61,855 nucleotides of DNA from an uncultured Oscillospiraceae bacterium (GCA_947585425.1 CANPWZ010000009.1:1-61855); one strand, 5' to 3'. Positions 26,637 to 35,945 are shown, counted from the first letter of the stretch. A program made the numbers and translations. Notes: generated by a model not told the origin, from the sequence alone.

Positions 26637-28418
26637 TCAGTCTTCGCCCTGCAAGGCGTCGTAGCCGAGCTCGCCGGTGCGGACCTTGACCACCTGTTCC
26701 ACGTCGTAGACGAAGAACTTGCCGTCTCCCACGTGGCCGGTGTAGAGGGCCTTGCGGGCCGCGTCGATGACCGTCTGCACGGGCACCTTGCTGACCACGA
26801 CCTCCACCTTCACCTTGGGCAGCAGCTTCACGCTGTCCAGCTTGACGCCGCGGTAATAGGTGTCGTGGCCCTTCTGGGTGCCGTAGCCCAGGACCTGGGT
26901 CACCGTCATGCCGGTGACGCCGATGTCGTTCATGGCCTTCTTCAGGCCCTCCAGCCGCTCCTGGTTGAACACCATGGAGACCTTGGTGAGCTTGGGCTCG
27001 CCGGGCTCCTTGGCGGCGGGGGCGGAGGCGGCGGGGATGGTCACCTCGGCCGGGGCGGGGACGGAGGCCTCGGGGGCGATCTCGGCCATCACATCGTGGG
27101 CGTTGGTGTCGATGATGCTGAAGCCCGCGTAGGCGGAGGACAGGCCGTGCTCGGTGACGTCCAGGCCGGTGATCTCCTCCTCCTGGCCGGCCCGGAGGCC
27201 CACCAGCGCCCGGATGATCAGGAAGGTGACGGTGATGGTCACGGCGGTGAAGGCGGCGGTGGAGAGCATCCCGATGAGCTGGAGGCCCAGCTGGCGGAAG
27301 CCGCCGCCGTAGAACAGGCCCTTGCCGGCGATCTGGTTGGCGCCGAAGGTGACGCCGTCGCCGATGCCCCGGGCAAAGGCGGGGGCGGTGTCGGTGGCGA
27401 AGAGGCCCACGGCGATGGTGCCCCAGATGCCGTTGAGACAGTGGACCGCCACCGCGCCCACGGGATCGTCCACATGGAGCTTGTAGTCCAGCAGCCACAC
27501 GCCGAACACCACCAGCACGCCGGACACCGCGCCGATGACGATGGCGCCGAAGGCGTCGGTCACGTCACAGGGGGCGGTGATGGCCACCAGCCCCGCCAGG
27601 GAGGCGTTCAGGCACATGGACACGTCGGGCTTGCCGTACTTGAGCCAGGTGAACACCATGCATACCACGGTGGCCACGGCGGGGGCGATGGTGGTGGTCA
27701 GGAAGATGCTGCCCATCTCAGCCACGGACACCGCGGCGGCGCCGTTAAAGCCGTACCAGCCCAGCCAGAGGATGAACACGCCCAGGCAGCCCAGGGGCAG
27801 GCTGTGGCCGGGGAAGGCGTTGACCTTGATCACCTTGCCCTTGGCGTCCCGGACGAATTTGCCCAGCCGGGGCCCCAGGATGGCCGCCCCCACGAAGGCG
27901 CTGATGCCGCCCACCATGTGGATGCAGTTGGAGCCGGCGAAGTCGTGGAAGCCCAACTGGGCCAGCCAGCCGCCGCCCCAGGTCCAGTGGGCCTCGATGG
28001 GGTAGATGATGGCGGAGATGACGGCGGAGTAGATGCAGTAGGACAGGAATTTGGTGCGCTCCGCCATGGCCCCGGACACGATGGTGGCGGTGGTGGCGCA
28101 GAACACCAGGTTGAACACGAAGCCGGAGAAGTCAAAGTTGGCGTAGTCGGTAAAGATGTCGAACCCCGGCTTGCCGATGATGCCGAGCATATCCTCGCCC
28201 AGCAGCAGGCTGGCGCCGATGAGGATGAATACGATGGTGCCGATACAGAAGTCCATCAGGTTTTTCATCAGGATGTTGCCGGAGTTCTTGGCCCGGGTGA
28301 AGCCCGTCTCCACCATGGCGAAGCCGGCCTGCATCCAGAACACCAGCGCGGCCCCGATCAGGAACCACACGCCGAACAGTTCGCCGTGTACGGCGCTCAA
28401 TACTTCTTCCACTGACAT
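26637..28418 (-). CDS. amt: Ammonium transporter fused to a PII signalling domain
   Basis: A 593-residue fusion. Residues 1 to about 420 are an Amt channel with eleven helices, the pore histidines in GFHDFAGSNCIHMVGG and VHCLNGIWGTIAVG, and the opening FWMQAGFAMVETGF. An Ala/Pro/Glu-rich linker (about 440-480) leads to a complete PII domain (about 483-593) with VLGYGTQKGHDTYYRG in the T-loop and the nucleotide-binding TGHVGDGKFFVYDVEQVVKVRTGE. The T-loop Tyr that is uridylylated in proteobacterial PII is not present at its usual place. The PII part should gate or report ammonium flux according to 2-oxoglutarate and ATP/ADP. Confidence 0.94.
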   Translation of the reverse strand: MSVEEVLSAVHGELFGVWFLIGAALVFWMQAGFAMVETGFTRAKNSGNILMKNLMDFCIGTIVFILIGASLLLGEDMLGIIGKPGFDIFTDYANFDFSGFVFNLVFCATTATIVSGAMAERTKFLSYCIYSAVISAIIYPIEAHWTWGGGWLAQLGFHDFAGSNCIHMVGGISAFVGAAILGPRLGKFVRDAKGKVIKVNAFPGHSLPLGCLGVFILWLGWYGFNGAAAVSVAEMGSIFLTTTIAPAVATVVCMVFTWLKYGKPDVSMCLNASLAGLVAITAPCDVTDAFGAIVIGAVSGVLVVFGVWLLDYKLHVDDPVGAVAVHCLNGIWGTIAVGLFATDTAPAFARGIGDGVTFGANQIAGKGLFYGGGFRQLGLQLIGMLSTAAFTAVTITVTFLIIRALVGLRAGQEEEITGLDVTEHGLSSAYAGFSIIDTNAHDVMAEIAPEASVPAPAEVTIPAASAPAAKEPGEPKLTKVSMVFNQERLEGLKKAMNDIGVTGMTVTQVLGYGTQKGHDTYYRGVKLDSVKLLPKVKVEVVVSKVPVQTVIDAARKALYTGHVGDGKFFVYDVEQVVKVRTGELGYDALQGED

Positions 28419-28445
28419 AATTATTTCCTCCCTTTCGCCGGACGC

Positions 28446-28484
28446 AAAAAGGCGGCCGATCCGCGCCCCCGCAGTGGGGCCGCC
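28446..28484 (-). terminator. Leader terminator (attenuator) upstream of amt
   Basis: On the minus strand GGCGGCC pairs with GGCCGCC, followed by TTTTT, some 28 bases before the amt start codon. A terminator inside a leader implies regulated readthrough. Its 5' arm shares bases with the second hexaloop stem. Confidence 0.75.
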
Positions 28485-28553
28485 GTCAGCCGCGTCCTTG
28501 TGCCTGACCCTTGAACAGAGAAAGACGCCGGGTGGGACCCCGACGCCTTTGTC
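28465..28553 (-). promoter_or_regulatory. amt leader with two ANTAR-type hexaloops
   Basis: On the minus strand the leader begins with GAC-AAAGGC-GTC (28553-28542), a six-base loop with A1 and G4 closed by C-G, and further on has GCCCC-ACTGCG-GGGGC (28480-28465), again A1 and G4 on a 5-bp stem that competes with the leader terminator. The first loop resembles the glnA one: both read ACAAwGrCGT. The first stem is only 3 bp, so folding needs confirmation. Confidence 0.6.
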
Positions 28554-28562
28554 TTGTGGCGT

Positions 28563-28591
28563 ATTCTACGCCCTCAGCCGGCCCCTGTCAA
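28563..28591 (-). promoter_or_regulatory. Sigma-A promoter of amt
   Basis: Minus strand TTGACA, 17-bp spacer, TAGAAT. It gives a leader of about 135 bases before the amt start. Confidence 0.75.
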
Positions 28592-28697
28592 GCGCTTTTC
28601 GGCAAGTTTGGCGGATGATATGAATTTTACATTTATACAACTTGCAAATTTCTTGCAATTTGACCGCTGGATTCCTGCCAAAATGCAGGATTGACGA

Positions 28698-28726
28698 TTG
28701 CAATTTCAGAACGGGCCGTTTATAAT
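28698..28726 (+). promoter_or_regulatory. Sigma-A promoter of purF
   Basis: TTGCAA, 17-bp spacer, TATAAT. The -35 lies in TGACGATTGCAA, a 12-mer repeated at the nifJ promoter. Between this and the amt promoter is an AT-rich stretch (28610-28690) with two more TTGCAA copies and no gene. Confidence 0.72.
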
Positions 28727-28786
28727 GGAATTACCGACAGCGGCGCCGGTATGGACGCCGCCTTGCGCGTTTTGGAGGGATGTGCC

Positions 28787-30163
28787 ATGGAACACAGCGT
28801 TTGGGGGCTCCACGAGAAGTGCGGCGTCTTTGGGGTGTACGACCCGGCGGGGGGCTGTGCCCAGACGACTTACTACGGGCTGTACGCCCTCCAGCACCGG
28901 GGACAGGAGGCCTGCGGCATCGCCGCCATCAACGACCGGGAGCAGTCCTTCTACAAGGACGTGGGCCTGGTCAGCGAGGTGTTCAGCAAGGATGTCCTGG
29001 ATAAGCTGAACGGCACCATGGCGGTGGGCCACGTCCGCTATGCCACCACCGGCGAGGGGGAGCGGGAGAACGCCCAGCCGCTGACCATCAAATACGTGAA
29101 GGGCACCCTGGCGGTGGTCCACAACGGCAATCTGGTGGACGTAGGGGACCTCCGCCGCCGGTATGAATACAAGGGGGCCATCTTCCACACCACCAGCGAT
29201 ACCGAGATCATCGCCTACGCCATCGCCCAGGCCAGGCTCAGGTGCGGCAGCGTGGAGGAGGCGGTGTGCCAGGCCACGGCGAACCTCCGGGGGGCTTTTT
29301 CCCTTTTGGTCATGTCGCCCCAAAAGCTCATCGCCTGCCGGGACCCCTGGGGCTTCCGGCCCCTCTGCATGGGCCGGAAGGGAGACGCGGTGCTGTTCGC
29401 CTCCGAGTCCTGCGCCATCGAGGCGGTGGGCGGCCATGTGGAGCGTGAGCTGGACCCCGGCGAGATCGTGGTGGTGAAGCAGGGGGAGGTGCGCTCCATC
29501 CGGGACAACTGCCGGGGGCTTTCCAACCTGTGTATCTTCGAGTATATCTACTTTGCCCGGCCCGACTCGGTGATCTGCGGCCAGTCGGTCCACCAGTTCA
29601 GGGTCAACGCGGGCCGGCTGCTGGCCCGGCGGCACCCGGTGGAGGCCGATCTGGTGGTGGGCGTGCCCGACTCCGGCCTGGACGCCGCCCGGGGCTATGC
29701 TCTGGAGAGCGGCATCCCCCTGGGGATGGGCTTCGTCAAGAACCGGTACGTGGGCCGGACCTTCATCACCCCGGACCAGACCAGCCGGGAGCAGGCGGTG
29801 CGCATCAAGCTGTCCGCCCTGGGCAGCGAGGTGGCCGGCAAGCGGGTGGTGATGGTGGACGACTCCATCGTCCGGGGGACCACCTGCCGGCAGATCATCA
29901 GCCTGCTGCGGGAGGCGGGGGCGAAAGAGGTCCACTTCCGGGTGTCCGCGCCCCCATACATCGCCCCCTGTTACTTCGGCACCGACATCCCGGACAAGGA
30001 AAATCTCATCGCCTGCCACCACACGGTGGAGGAGATCCGGGCCCTCGCCGGGGCGGACAGCCTGGCCTATCTGCCGGTGGAGGATCTGGACAGCCTGGCG
30101 CCGGAGGCCCAATGCGGCTTCTGCCGGGGGTGCTTCACCGAGCGATACCCCCTGGAGGTATAA
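28787..30163 (+). CDS. purF: Amidophosphoribosyltransferase (PurF)
   Basis: First step of purine synthesis: PRPP plus glutamine to phosphoribosylamine. The 458-residue protein has a catalytic-Cys glutaminase domain (CGVFGVYD, LYALQHRGQEACGIA), the PRPP site VVMVDDSIVRGTTCRQI near residue 365 and cysteines in the 4Fe-4S pattern of the Bacillus-type enzyme, ending CGFCRGCF. In that type a propeptide is cleaved before the catalytic Cys; here 11 residues precede it. A GGAGGG site lies before the ATG at 28787. No other purine gene is near; it follows glutamine-metabolism genes instead. Confidence 0.93.
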   Translation: MEHSVWGLHEKCGVFGVYDPAGGCAQTTYYGLYALQHRGQEACGIAAINDREQSFYKDVGLVSEVFSKDVLDKLNGTMAVGHVRYATTGEGERENAQPLTIKYVKGTLAVVHNGNLVDVGDLRRRYEYKGAIFHTTSDTEIIAYAIAQARLRCGSVEEAVCQATANLRGAFSLLVMSPQKLIACRDPWGFRPLCMGRKGDAVLFASESCAIEAVGGHVERELDPGEIVVVKQGEVRSIRDNCRGLSNLCIFEYIYFARPDSVICGQSVHQFRVNAGRLLARRHPVEADLVVGVPDSGLDAARGYALESGIPLGMGFVKNRYVGRTFITPDQTSREQAVRIKLSALGSEVAGKRVVMVDDSIVRGTTCRQIISLLREAGAKEVHFRVSAPPYIAPCYFGTDIPDKENLIACHHTVEEIRALAGADSLAYLPVEDLDSLAPEAQCGFCRGCFTERYPLEV

Positions 30164-30180
30164 ACGGAACAGAGCGCGAA

Positions 30181-30216
30181 AACGCGGCGGACCGCCTTCG
30201 GACGGTCCGCCGCGTT
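30181..30216 (+). terminator. Intrinsic terminator after purF
   Basis: A 14-bp stem (AACGCGGCGGACCG / CGGTCCGCCGCGTT) with an 8-base loop. The T run is short. Confidence 0.75.
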
Positions 30217-30228
30217 GGCGGTCACAGG

Positions 30229-30807
30229 TCAGTTCTGGGACAGATGGGGCTCCCCGTCCTCCCGCCGGAAGCGCACCACGCCGGTGCGGTCCAGGGCCAG
30301 CATCATCACGGGGATGAACACCAGCTGGAGGACGATGGCAGGCACGGCGTTGACAAAGCCGCCGGCCAGGAACATCTGCCAGGTGAAGGGCTCGTGGGAC
30401 ACGCCGGTCATCAGCACCCGGGCGATCCCCCACACCACCCGTCCCGCCAGCATGGCGGTGATGAGGGAGATGTAGACGGCGGCGATGTTCTGCTTTTTGA
30501 ACCGGCGGTAGAGGAAGCCCACCACCGCGCCGTAGGTGGCCAGCTCAAAGGTCATGACCACGGCGTCCAGCAGCATGGGCATCCCCAGGGTGAAGTGGCG
30601 GAACAGGGGTAGGATCAGCCCTACCGCCAGCCCCCAGGGCCAGCCGCAGATGAGCCCGCACAGCAGCACGGGCAGGTGCATGGGGGAGAGCAGCTTGCCC
30701 ACTTGGGGGATCTGGCCGGTGAAGTAGGGCAGGACCATGCCCACGGCGATGAACAGGGCGGACAGGACGAGATTGCGGATGTGAACGGAACGGTCGGTAC
30801 GGTTCAT
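30229..30807 (-). CDS. ECF transporter S component (substrate unknown)
   Basis: A 192-residue membrane protein with about six hydrophobic segments. The opening LVLSALFIAVGMVLPYFTG, then SPMHLPVLLCGLICGWPWG and ELATYGAVVGFLYRR, are characteristic of S components of energy-coupling-factor vitamin transporters. The S subunit binds the vitamin and uses shared EcfA, EcfA' and EcfT, which are not in this window. An AAAAGGAG site precedes the ATG. No riboswitch was recognised in the 130 bases upstream, although two small hairpins can be drawn there. The substrate cannot be named. Confidence 0.82.
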   Translation of the reverse strand: MNRTDRSVHIRNLVLSALFIAVGMVLPYFTGQIPQVGKLLSPMHLPVLLCGLICGWPWGLAVGLILPLFRHFTLGMPMLLDAVVMTFELATYGAVVGFLYRRFKKQNIAAVYISLITAMLAGRVVWGIARVLMTGVSHEPFTWQMFLAGGFVNAVPAIVLQLVFIPVMMLALDRTGVVRFRREDGEPHLSQN

Positions 30808-30938
30808 GCTTGGGTCTCCTTTTCAAAAGTCTTGGCGCCGTCCTTCGGGGCGGCAGCACCTTCATGGCTTTTTTCAAAGGCGCGGGGAAACGAGGACTCT
30901 GCCGCCTTCCTGGCGGCGGAACGGGACGGACGCGGGGC

Positions 30939-31340
30939 TCACACGCCCTCGGGCAGGACGGCGGTGACGGTCCCGGACACCACCGGGTCGCACTCGTCGT
31001 TGTTGATGACCACGTCCAGGGTGACGGTCCGGGCGGACACGTCCTTGTCCTTCACGGTGACGATGGCGGTGACGAAGTCCCCCGCGTACACCGGCCTGAG
31101 GAAGGTCAGCTCCTGGCCCGTCACGGCGGCGCCGTGGGCGGGGAGGGAAGTGCCGATCACGTCAAAGATGAGATCGGGGGACATGAGCCCCTGGGGGATG
31201 GGCTCGCCGAATCTGGTCCTGCGGTCCCCGCCGGGGACCACGGAGCCGTCTGCTGGCAGGGGGGACAGGTCCGCTTTGGAGACCGTCTTCCCCTGGCTGG
31301 CGAAGGAGCCGACCTGAAGTTTGTCCAGATAGCCGGCCAT
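30939..31340 (-). CDS. MaoC-like hotdog-fold protein
   Basis: A 133-residue single-hotdog protein. The MaoC-like pieces are FGEPIPQGLMSPDLIFDVIG, FLRPVYAGDFVTAIVTV and the following beta strands. Relatives are enoyl-CoA hydratases or thioesterases, but the canonical hydratase Asp/His pair is not obvious: the QGLMSPDL stretch replaces the usual HGML. It starts 3 bases after the aquaporin stop on the same strand, so the two are co-transcribed. Function is therefore left general: an acyl-CoA-binding hotdog protein. Confidence 0.68.
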   Translation of the reverse strand: MAGYLDKLQVGSFASQGKTVSKADLSPLPADGSVVPGGDRRTRFGEPIPQGLMSPDLIFDVIGTSLPAHGAAVTGQELTFLRPVYAGDFVTAIVTVKDKDVSARTVTLDVVINNDECDPVVSGTVTAVLPEGV

Positions 31341-31343
31341 GGC

Positions 31344-32045
31344 TCAGTCCTTGGAGGACAGGGCCTTGTAGACCACGGCGGCCAGGGCGCCGCCCACCAG
31401 GGGGCCGACGATGAACACCCACAGGCAGGCGATGGGGGCGCTGTTGCCGGAGAAGGCGGCCACCAGGGCGGGGCCGAAGCTCCGGGCGGGGTTGACGGAG
31501 GTGCCGGTGAGGCCGATGCCCAGAATGTGGACCAGGGTCAGGGTCAGGCCGATGATGAGGCCGCCGAAGGAGCCGTGGCCGGCCTTGCTGTCGGTGACGC
31601 CCAGGATGGTCAGCACGAAGATGAAGGTCAGCACGATCTCCACCAGCAGGCCGGCGATCACGCTGCCGTTGACGCCGCCCAGGCTGTTGGAGCCGAAGCC
31701 GCCGGTCATATCGGTGACGCCGCCCAGGCCGAAGATGGCGGCCAGGATGCCGGCGCCCGCCAGAGCGCCCAGACACTGGCTGATAACATAGCCCACGAAG
31801 TCGGTGACCGACATGCCGCCGCTGATCAGCACGCCCAGGCTGACGGCGGGGTTGATGTGGCAGCCGGAGATGTTGCCCACGCAGTAGGCCATGCCCACGA
31901 TGACCAGGCCGAAGGCCAGGGCGGTGAGGATGTAGCCGCCGCCGGCGGCTGCGTCGCACCCCACCAGCATGGCGGTGCCGCAGCCCATGACCACCAGGAC
32001 GCAGGTGCCGATAAATTCCGCGATGTACTTTTTGATCGAGCTCAT
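31344..32045 (-). CDS. Aquaporin / glycerol facilitator (MIP family)
   Basis: A 233-residue channel with six membrane helices and both NPA motifs, SGCHINPAVSLG near residue 64 and TSVNPARSFGPAL near residue 185. The Arg after the second NPA and the small residues nearby fit a water-type (AqpZ-like) selectivity filter, though glycerol transport is not excluded. Start at 32045 has an AAGGAGG site; an upstream extension of 30 residues is not needed. It heads an operon with the hotdog gene. Confidence 0.9.
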   Translation of the reverse strand: MSSIKKYIAEFIGTCVLVVMGCGTAMLVGCDAAAGGGYILTALAFGLVIVGMAYCVGNISGCHINPAVSLGVLISGGMSVTDFVGYVISQCLGALAGAGILAAIFGLGGVTDMTGGFGSNSLGGVNGSVIAGLLVEIVLTFIFVLTILGVTDSKAGHGSFGGLIIGLTLTLVHILGIGLTGTSVNPARSFGPALVAAFSGNSAPIACLWVFIVGPLVGGALAAVVYKALSSKD

Positions 32046-32094
32046 GATGAACTCCTCCTTTTTATCGCGGCGTTGCGCCGCGCTCTCTTGGTAC

Positions 32095-32123
32095 AGTTTA
32101 CCACAACTTTCGCCGCCGCGCAA
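32095..32123 (-). promoter_or_regulatory. Promoter of the aquaporin operon
   Basis: Minus strand TTGCGC, 17-bp spacer, TAAACT. Confidence 0.6.
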
Positions 32124-32141
32124 CCGCTTTGACAAAATCCT

Positions 32142-32170
32142 TTGACAGACGGGGAAAACCGTGGTAAGGT
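32142..32170 (+). promoter_or_regulatory. Promoter of ridA
   Basis: TTGACA, 17-bp spacer, TAAGGT, divergent from the aquaporin promoter. Confidence 0.65.
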
Positions 32171-32201
32171 TGGTGAAGATATTGGAAAGGGAGGCATCCC
32201 C

Positions 32202-32579
32202 ATGAAAAAGATCGTCAGCACCGCCGACGCGCCCGCCGCCATCGGCCCCTATTCCCAGGCCATCGACCTGGGCAGCCTGGTGTTCGCCTCCGGGCAGATC
32301 CCCATCGACCCCGCCACCGGCGCCATCGCCCAGGGCATCGAGGCCCAGGCCCGCCAGTCCCTCGCCAACGTGAAGGCCATCCTGGCCGCCGCCGGTGTTG
32401 AGATGGACCAGGTGGTCAAGACCACCGTGTTCCTGAAGGACATGAACGACTTTGCCGCCATGAACGCCGTGTACGCCGAGTTCTTTACGGGGGGGAGCTA
32501 TCCCGCCCGCTCCGCCGTGGAGGTGGCCCGCCTGCCCAAGGACGTGCTGGTGGAGATCGAGGCCGTGGCCGCCCGCTGA
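32202..32579 (+). CDS. ridA: RidA family reactive enamine/imine deaminase
   Basis: A 125-residue protein with the RidA pattern: [31 protein letters not shown], the Arg in [24 protein letters not shown], and [14 protein letters not shown]. RidA trimers hydrolyse enamines and imines released by PLP enzymes such as threonine dehydratase, protecting other PLP enzymes. A GGGAGG site precedes the ATG. It lies 21 bp before the exchanger gene and probably shares its transcript, with no obvious functional link. Confidence 0.94.
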   Translation: MKKIVSTADAPAAIGPYSQAIDLGSLVFASGQIPIDPATGAIAQGIEAQARQSLANVKAILAAAGVEMDQVVKTTVFLKDMNDFAAMNAVYAEFFTGGSYPARSAVEVARLPKDVLVEIEAVAAR

Positions 32580-32600
32580 TCGGATCGAGGAGATTTACCA

Positions 32601-33572
32601 ATGATAGTACCTGTACTGCTGTTCGCGGTGGGGCTGGTGTGCCTCATCAAGGGAGGGGACTGGTTCGTGGACGGGGCCACCGGCCTTGCCCGCCGGTTCC
32701 ACCTGCCCGAGCTGCTCATCGGGGCCACGGTGGTGTCTATCGGCACCACTCTGCCGGAGGTGATGGTGTCCGCCACCTCTGCCGTCACCGGCCACGGCGA
32801 GATCGCCTACGGCAACGCCATCGGCTCGGTGATCTGCAACACCGCCCTCATCGCCGCCATCACCATCGCCGTGCGGCCTGCCCCGGTGGACCGAAAGGCC
32901 CTCACCACCCCGGTGTGCTTCTTCTTCGTGGCGGCGGCCATCTACGCGGGCGTGGCCTACACCACCGGCTATTTCAGCCGGATCATCGGCATCATCCTGC
33001 TGGCGATGTTCGTCGTCTACATGCTGGTCACCGTCAAACAGATGACGGGGGACTCCAAGGCCGCCGCCCATGACGAGGGCGAGGAGGCCGGGGAGGAGAT
33101 GCCCCTCGGCAAATGCCTGCTCCTGCTGGTGGTGGGGGCGGTGCTCATCGCCGTGGGTGCCAAGCTGCTGGTGGACAACGGCACCCTCATCGCCCAGGCC
33201 TTGGGGGTCCCCGAGTCGGTCATCGCCCTGACCTTCGTGGCTCTGGGCACCTCCCTGCCGGAGCTGGTCACCGCCATCACCTCCCTGGCCAAGGGCCACG
33301 GGGCCCTGTCCCTGGGGAACGTCATCGGCGCCAACCTGTTCAACCTGGTGCTGGTGTCTGGCGTGTCGGTGACCCTGTCCCCCTTCACCATCCCCCAGAA
33401 CTCCACCCTCTTCGGCGTCAACGCCTCCCTGGTGCTGGACATCCCGGTGATGTTCGCCGTCATGCTGCTGCTCACCGTCCCCGCCCTGGCGAAGAAGAAA
33501 CTGTACCGGGCCCAGGGCATCGCCCTGCTGCTGATCTACGCGGCCTTTTGCGCGGTGCAGTTCATGATGTGA
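32601..33572 (+). CDS. Calcium/sodium antiporter, CaCA family (YrbG-like)
   Basis: A 323-residue membrane protein with two inverted halves, each carrying the alpha-repeat: GATVVSIGTTLPEVMVSATSA near residue 45 and LTFVALGTSLPELVTAITSLA near residue 211, the latter with the conserved Glu that binds the cation. An acidic cytoplasmic loop (HDEGEEAGEEMPLG) separates the halves. It exchanges Na+ or H+ for Ca2+ across the membrane. The ATG has a GAGGAG site and the gene follows ridA closely. Confidence 0.92.
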   Translation: MIVPVLLFAVGLVCLIKGGDWFVDGATGLARRFHLPELLIGATVVSIGTTLPEVMVSATSAVTGHGEIAYGNAIGSVICNTALIAAITIAVRPAPVDRKALTTPVCFFFVAAAIYAGVAYTTGYFSRIIGIILLAMFVVYMLVTVKQMTGDSKAAAHDEGEEAGEEMPLGKCLLLLVVGAVLIAVGAKLLVDNGTLIAQALGVPESVIALTFVALGTSLPELVTAITSLAKGHGALSLGNVIGANLFNLVLVSGVSVTLSPFTIPQNSTLFGVNASLVLDIPVMFAVMLLLTVPALAKKKLYRAQGIALLLIYAAFCAVQFMM

Positions 33573-33591
33573 GGATCTTTTCAGAACGAAA

Positions 33592-33620
33592 GGCCCCCGG
33601 CGCGTCGAGCGCCGGGGGCC
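33592..33620. terminator. Terminator between exchanger and aconitase-family genes
   Basis: A 12-bp stem (GGCCCCCGGCGC / GCGCCGGGGGCC) with a GTCGA loop between convergent genes, with short T/A runs on each side. Confidence 0.78.
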
Positions 33621-33631
33621 AGCCGTTTTCC

Positions 33632-35905
33632 TTACCGTTCCCGGTCCCGATTGTAGTTGATGAGGCACCCGGCCTTGACGATCTCCCGCTCATCGGCGGT
33701 CATATCGGCGATAAACAGGTCGATCTGTTCCACCTTTCCGCCCCTGATGACGTAGGCGGCGATGCGCTTCATGTCGCCGTCCAGGGCGGCGCGGACGCCG
33801 GGGACGTAGATGTAGTCCCCCACGTCGAAGTGGGGCTCTCCCTCCATCTGGAAGGGCAGCATGCCCCAGTTCATCACGTTGGAGCGGTAGCGCTTGGTGG
33901 CGTACTCTTTCGTGATGTTGGCAAGGCCCCCGATGACCCGCTGGCAGGAGGCGGCCTGCTCCCGGGCGGAGCCGTCCCCGGGCTTGACGGCATAGATCAC
34001 GGAGCCGATCTCGGTGGCGGCGGGGTCTACGTTCTCCTGGCCGGGGATGAGGCAGATGGCGGAGAACACGGCGGCCAGCTTCGGGTCGACGGCCAGCACG
34101 TCCCGGCCGGCTGCCCGGGCCTTTTCCAGTTTGTCCACCGCCTTGGAGCGGCCCACGTACTCCGGGTCCCGGCGGGACAGGGTGAACTCGGCCAGGCCCA
34201 GGGGGTTGGAGCGGAAGGAGGAGGTCTCCCCGGAGGGGATCAGCTCGTCGGTGGTGGTCACCGGGTCCATGATCTTGGAGCAGACCTTCAGCAGGATGTT
34301 GTCGGTGAGGGCGCTCATGTCGGGCCAGTCCTTGATGTTGGGGCCGTAGACCAGCTCCCCGGCCCCGGCCTTGCCGAAGCCCTGGTACACCCGGCGGTCG
34401 TAGACCGTCCTGTCAAAGTTGTAAGCGGGCACGTCCCCCCAGCAGTCCAGCGCCTCCGCGCTGGTGAGCACGCCGCCGTTGGCGGCGGTGGCGGCGATGG
34501 ACCGGGCGTCCATGAGGGCAACGGCGGCCATCTGGGCGTTGCCGGGCTTGGAGCCCTCCCGATTGGGGAAGTTGCGGGTGGCGTGGCGGATGGACAGGCC
34601 GTTGTTGCAGGGGGTATCCCCCGCGCCGAAGCAGGGCCCGCAGAAGGCGGTGCGGACGATGGCCCCGGCCTCCATCAGTTCGGCCACATAGCCTTTGCGG
34701 GTCAGGTCGAGAAACACCGGCTGGGAGGAGGGGTACACCGCCAGGGAGAACTCCCCGTTGCCGCAGCTCCTGCCCCGGAGGGCGTTTGCCGCCTCCACCA
34801 GATTGGTATAGCCGCCGCCGGCGCAGCCGGCGATGACCCCCTGCTGCACATGGAGCTTTCCGTCCTTCACCTTGTCCAGCAGGGTGTAGGGGGCCCGGCC
34901 GCCGCTGACTTTGGCAGCCTCTTTCTCCACTTCCGCCAGGATGTCGGTGAGATTGGCGTTGAGGGTGTCGATCTCATAGGCGTTGGAGGGGTGGAAGGGC
35001 AGGGCGATCATGGGCTTGATGGTGGACAGGTCCACATACACGCAGCCGTCATAGTACGCCACATCCGCCGGGTTCAGCTCCTTGTAGTCCTCGGGGCGGC
35101 CGTGGGCGGCGAGGTAGTCCCTGGTGGCCTCGTCGGTGCGCCAGATGGAGGTGAGGCAGGTGGTCTCGGTGGTCATCACGTCCACGCCGTTGCGGTAGTC
35201 CGCGTCCATGGAGGCCACGCCGGGGCCCACGAACTCCATCACCTTGTTCTTCACATAGCCGTTTTTGAACACGGCCCCGATGATGGCCAGGGCGATGTCC
35301 TGGGGGCCCACGAAGGGCCGGGGCTTGCCGGTGAGGTAGATGGCCACCACGCCGGGGTATTTCACGTCGTAGGTGTCCCGGAGGAGCTGCTTGACCAGCT
35401 CGCCGCCCCCTTCGCCGATGGCCATGGTCCCCAGCGCGCCGTAGCGGGTGTGGGAGTCGGAGCCCAGGATCATCTTCCCGCAGCCGGCGTGCATCTCCCG
35501 CATGTACTGGTGGATGACGGCGATGTGGGGGGGCACGTAGATGCCGCCGTACTTTTTGGCGGCGGACAGGCCGAACATATGGTCGTCCTCGTTGATGGTG
35601 CCGCCCACGGCGCACAGGGAGTTGTGGCAGTTGGTGAGCACGTAGGGGAGGGGGAACTCGGTCATGCCGGAGGCCTTGGCCGTCTGGACGATGCCCACGA
35701 AGGTGATGTCGTGGGAGGCCATGGCGTCGAACTTCAGGCGCAGGTTCTCCATATCGCCGGAGGTGTTGTGGGCGGCCAGGATATTGTAGGCCATGGTGCC
35801 CTTTTTGGCGTCCGCCTTGTTCACGGAGAGGGCGCCCGCCTCCGCCTCGGGGATCAGGTCGGTCCCGCTGCGCAGATAGACGCCGCCGTCGTACAGTTTG
35901 ATCAT
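33632..35905 (-). CDS. Aconitase-family hydratase
   Basis: A 757-residue iron-sulfur hydratase: [22 protein letters not shown] near residue 165, a cluster cysteine in [12 protein letters not shown], the CxxC pair [11 protein letters not shown], the swivel-domain motif [18 protein letters not shown], and the opening MIKLYDGG. Aconitase interconverts citrate and isocitrate. The overall wording differs from classical AcnA/AcnB, matching a branch common in gut Firmicutes often left as 'hydratase', so a related substrate is possible. It is divergent from the fumarase genes, and citrate synthase is also in the window, so citrate is the simplest reading. AAGGAGG precedes the ATG. Confidence 0.82.
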   Translation of the reverse strand: MIKLYDGGVYLRSGTDLIPEAEAGALSVNKADAKKGTMAYNILAAHNTSGDMENLRLKFDAMASHDITFVGIVQTAKASGMTEFPLPYVLTNCHNSLCAVGGTINEDDHMFGLSAAKKYGGIYVPPHIAVIHQYMREMHAGCGKMILGSDSHTRYGALGTMAIGEGGGELVKQLLRDTYDVKYPGVVAIYLTGKPRPFVGPQDIALAIIGAVFKNGYVKNKVMEFVGPGVASMDADYRNGVDVMTTETTCLTSIWRTDEATRDYLAAHGRPEDYKELNPADVAYYDGCVYVDLSTIKPMIALPFHPSNAYEIDTLNANLTDILAEVEKEAAKVSGGRAPYTLLDKVKDGKLHVQQGVIAGCAGGGYTNLVEAANALRGRSCGNGEFSLAVYPSSQPVFLDLTRKGYVAELMEAGAIVRTAFCGPCFGAGDTPCNNGLSIRHATRNFPNREGSKPGNAQMAAVALMDARSIAATAANGGVLTSAEALDCWGDVPAYNFDRTVYDRRVYQGFGKAGAGELVYGPNIKDWPDMSALTDNILLKVCSKIMDPVTTTDELIPSGETSSFRSNPLGLAEFTLSRRDPEYVGRSKAVDKLEKARAAGRDVLAVDPKLAAVFSAICLIPGQENVDPAATEIGSVIYAVKPGDGSAREQAASCQRVIGGLANITKEYATKRYRSNVMNWGMLPFQMEGEPHFDVGDYIYVPGVRAALDGDMKRIAAYVIRGGKVEQIDLFIADMTADEREIVKAGCLINYNRDRER

Positions 35906-35945
35906 GGGGGTGTGCCTCCTTATCGCCGGTAAAATCACAGTCCTA

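Noticed and set aside
30808-30938. Possible riboswitch upstream of the ECF S-component gene
   Set aside because: Two small hairpins can be drawn but no conserved TPP, THF, FMN, cobalamin or other known core could be matched.
30808-32045. A single operon of aquaporin, hotdog protein and ECF S-component
   Set aside because: The first two are tightly linked, but a gap of about 130 bases with hairpins separates the ECF gene, so joint transcription is not shown.
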